Shown here in pieces: positions 31,357 to 32,760 of a stretch of 32,760 nucleotides of DNA. How positions within the stretch are numbered: position 1 is the first letter of the stretch; each line of letters begins with the position of its first letter. Position numbers and translations under genes: made by a program. A model generated the notes under the pieces. It ran no database searches. It was not told the DNA's origin and saw nothing but the letters and a program-made list of their open reading frames with translations. Source of the stretch: Eubacterium sp. (GTDB lineage Bacteria > Bacillota > Clostridia > Lachnospirales > Lachnospiraceae). The stretch is from the NCBI GenBank assembly GCA_021769425.1, contig JAETSX010000055.1, positions 1-32,760 of the forward strand, written 5' to 3'.

Positions 31357-32183
31357 TTATTTATCTTGGTCTATTTTTCCAGGCAGAACCAGCCCTGTAG
31401 CTTCAAGCTGCCTCCTATGCTCATTTACCGAAGCCCGTATGTAAATTCTTGTAGTTTCAATACTACTGTGCCCTAAGATATCCGCCAATTTGGCAATATC
31501 CTTTTCGATTTGATAAAAAGATTTGGCAAACAAATGTCTGAGGTTATGTGGAAATACTTTCTCCTCTTTCACTCCGGCCATTTGGCACAATGCTTTCATT
31601 TCTTTCCATATATTGCTTCGATCCACAGGATTTCCATTGGAAGTCTGAAATACTGGGCCGCTTTTCAGCTTTTTTTTGCTGATATAATACATAAGCTTTT
31701 TCTTCAGCTTCCCCGGAATTAAAATCTGACGGGCCTTTCCCTTACAGAAAATTTCCGCTGTCCCTTTTTTTACGCTGGAAACCGTAATTTCCGGCAATTC
31801 ACTAATCCGTATTCCAGTGGCACAAATGGTTTCCAAAATCAATGACAGCCGTCCCTGGCCTTTCTGTTCTGCCGTCCGAACCAATCTTTCATATTCCTGC
31901 TTAGTAAGATTTTTGCATTCCAGAAGGAAAGATCCCTTTTGGATACAGAACACTTTTACTTTCAATTCATACCAGCCCATGTATTCAAAAAAATTATTAG
32001 CCGCCGCCAAAAAAGAGTTAATACTGCTCAGCTTATACCTCTTACTGCTTTGCAGCATTTCTTTATACTCAATCATCCCTTTCTTACTTAATTCCCGGCT
32101 TCCGAAATAATCTGCCAGTTTCTTGATATCACAAGAGTATTTTCTGATTGTGGCAGGGCTTTTTTCCGCCTCAAATAAATAAT
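31357..32183 (-). pseudogene. Tyrosine recombinase (phase-switch invertase), 5' end removed by an IS
   Basis: A site-specific recombinase of the Xer/integrase family, the presumed enzyme for the adjacent inverted repeats. Counting from an internal ATG at 32076, all catalytic residues are present: Arg90 (ATGIRISEL), a Lys in CKGKARQ, His177 and Arg180 (HNLRH), His203 (LGHSS) and Tyr212 (TRIYIR). Upstream of that ATG the frame stays open and encodes a typical N-terminal core-binding helix (EAEKSPATIRKYSCDIKKLA) right up to the IS end at about 32184, where no start codon remains. The gene has therefore lost its first few codons and native promoter. A product from 32076 would lack roughly 35 residues of the DNA-clamping domain and may be inactive. 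Confidence 0.8.
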
Positions 32184-32760
32184 CCTGAATTATTCACGGC
32201 GGTATGAGCAGGCATAAAATTTGCCGTAGTTACCGTTACAACCTCTTCCAATACCCCACTCTGCCACAAAACAGCCTAAAAATGGGCAGACTTCGAAATT
32301 TTCCATCCTGCCTCTTCCGCAATAGAACTGGATTGCCTGATAGGGTTCCATTTCCAGTGTTGTGACAATAAAGGTGTATAGATGGATCATCTGGCCATAG
32401 GGTTTTTCGATTTTGAAAACCACTCTGCGGGGATGGCTCCATGAGCCGGCCTGGTACAGGAACTCTCCATACTCGACAGCATAGTCCACCTGGTTGAATC
32501 TTGTTGCCCGGTACAATGCCTGGTTTTCCTCTTCCGCTAATCCACGGAGTTTTGCATTCTCCTTGAGCCGGATGGCATATTTGCAGTTTTTGTCCTCAAG
32601 GACTTCATACAGGTCTGGTGATGCAAAACCACTGTCGCCCCGAAGGTAAAGCGGCATATCCGGGAAATCGCAGAGAAATTCATCCAAAAGGGACCCCATA
32701 AAAATATCCGCCTCTTTGCTGCAATACATTGTGCCGTCGCGAAGTTGTGCTTTCAGCAGA
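32184..32760 (-). mobile_element. IS1380-like insertion sequence, partial
   Basis: The element end appears to be CCTGAATTATTCAC at 32184-32197, exactly where the recombinase frame loses coherence. It continues past the right edge. The stop of its transposase lies in this terminal sequence. The exact end and target duplication cannot be fixed without the other end. Confidence 0.65.
32190..32760 (-). CDS. IS1380-family-like transposase, partial and probably 3'-deleted
   Basis: The frame is open to the right window edge (the visible part continues upstream of the Met at 32729 with LLKAQLRDGT). DDE-transposase signatures are LRGDSGFASPDLYEVLEDK and FYCGRGRMENFE, as in IS1380-like elements. In related proteins roughly a hundred residues normally follow the RGRMEN motif; here an unrelated-looking Cys/Gly-rich tail of about 35 residues leads straight into the putative terminal repeat. 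This suggests an internal deletion, so the copy is probably not autonomous. It sits across the 5' end of the recombinase gene. Confidence 0.75.
   Translation of the reverse strand, partial: LLKAQLRDGTMYCSKEADIFMGSLLDEFLCDFPDMPLYLRGDSGFASPDLYEVLEDKNCKYAIRLKENAKLRGLAEEENQALYRATRFNQVDYAVEYGEFLYQAGSWSHPRRVVFKIEKPYGQMIHLYTFIVTTLEMEPYQAIQFYCGRGRMENFEVCPFLGCFVAEWGIGRGCNGNYGKFYACSYRRE

Noticed and set aside
31357-32183. Recombinase as the integrase of a prophage or conjugative element carrying the T7SS
   Set aside because: No phage or conjugation genes are present, and the enzyme sits beside inverted repeats enclosing a promoter, which fits a local DNA inversion switch better.
1-32760. CRISPR array
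   Set aside because: No regularly spaced repeats of 24-40 bases seen; the only tandem repeat noticed is the in-frame 18-bp coding repeat.

Overview
The window looks like chromosome from a low-GC gut Firmicute, most likely a Lachnospiraceae-type Clostridium relative. This is inferred from gene style: strong AGGAGG ribosome sites, TTGACA/TATAAT promoters, an Asp/Ala-rich linker in a sugar-binding lipoprotein, luxS with mtnN, and a Firmicutes-type WXG100/EssC locus. Every protein gene lies on the minus strand; the only plus-strand gene is a tRNA-Pro(GGG). No species call is possible from sequence reading alone.

Region 1 (1-5.7 kb) is a carbohydrate-uptake cluster. It has an L,D-transpeptidase followed closely by a LacI-family regulator, then an operator-rich intergenic region, a sugar-binding lipoprotein, and an ABC permease cut off about two thirds of the way through where unrelated DNA with its own promoter-like hairpin and gene start begins. 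Region 2 (5.7-14.1 kb) is housekeeping: tRNA-Pro, a PAP2 membrane phosphatase, a HAD phosphatase-luxS-mtnN operon (activated methyl cycle and AI-2), an XRE membrane regulator, and the hisS-aspS pair. Several structured intergenic elements lie between them.

Region 3 (14.2-31.1 kb) is one long co-directional block encoding an unusual type VII secretion system (T7SS). In transcription order it has a PASTA Ser/Thr kinase, a 67-aa membrane protein, an EssC-type FHA/FtsK ATPase, a ubiquitin-like EsaB/YukD protein, three WXG100-like proteins, a DUF4176-like protein, a 323-aa substrate with a hydrophobic C-terminus, two more WXG100 proteins, a Sec-exported Ig/InlB-repeat surface protein, a 354-aa Ala/Gly-rich substrate, a second DUF4176-like protein, a catalytically dead trypsin-like protein with a membrane helix and FHA domain, and a PP2C phosphatase. 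I see no EssA, EssB or EsaA. The kinase, phosphatase and two FHA proteins suggest that secretion is controlled by phosphorylation.

Region 4 (31.1-32.8 kb) is the most striking part. Between the kinase and a tyrosine recombinase gene is a 200-bp segment bounded by perfect 22-bp inverted repeats. It carries a near-consensus promoter (TTGAAA, 17 bp, TATAAT). This has the architecture of an invertible promoter placed to switch the whole T7SS operon on and off. In this sequence the promoter points away from the operon (apparent OFF) and antisense into the recombinase. The recombinase gene has also lost its 5' end to an IS1380-like insertion, so the switch may be frozen. The proposed model is a phase-variable T7SS with a kinase/phosphatase/FHA circuit, caught in a possibly locked OFF state.
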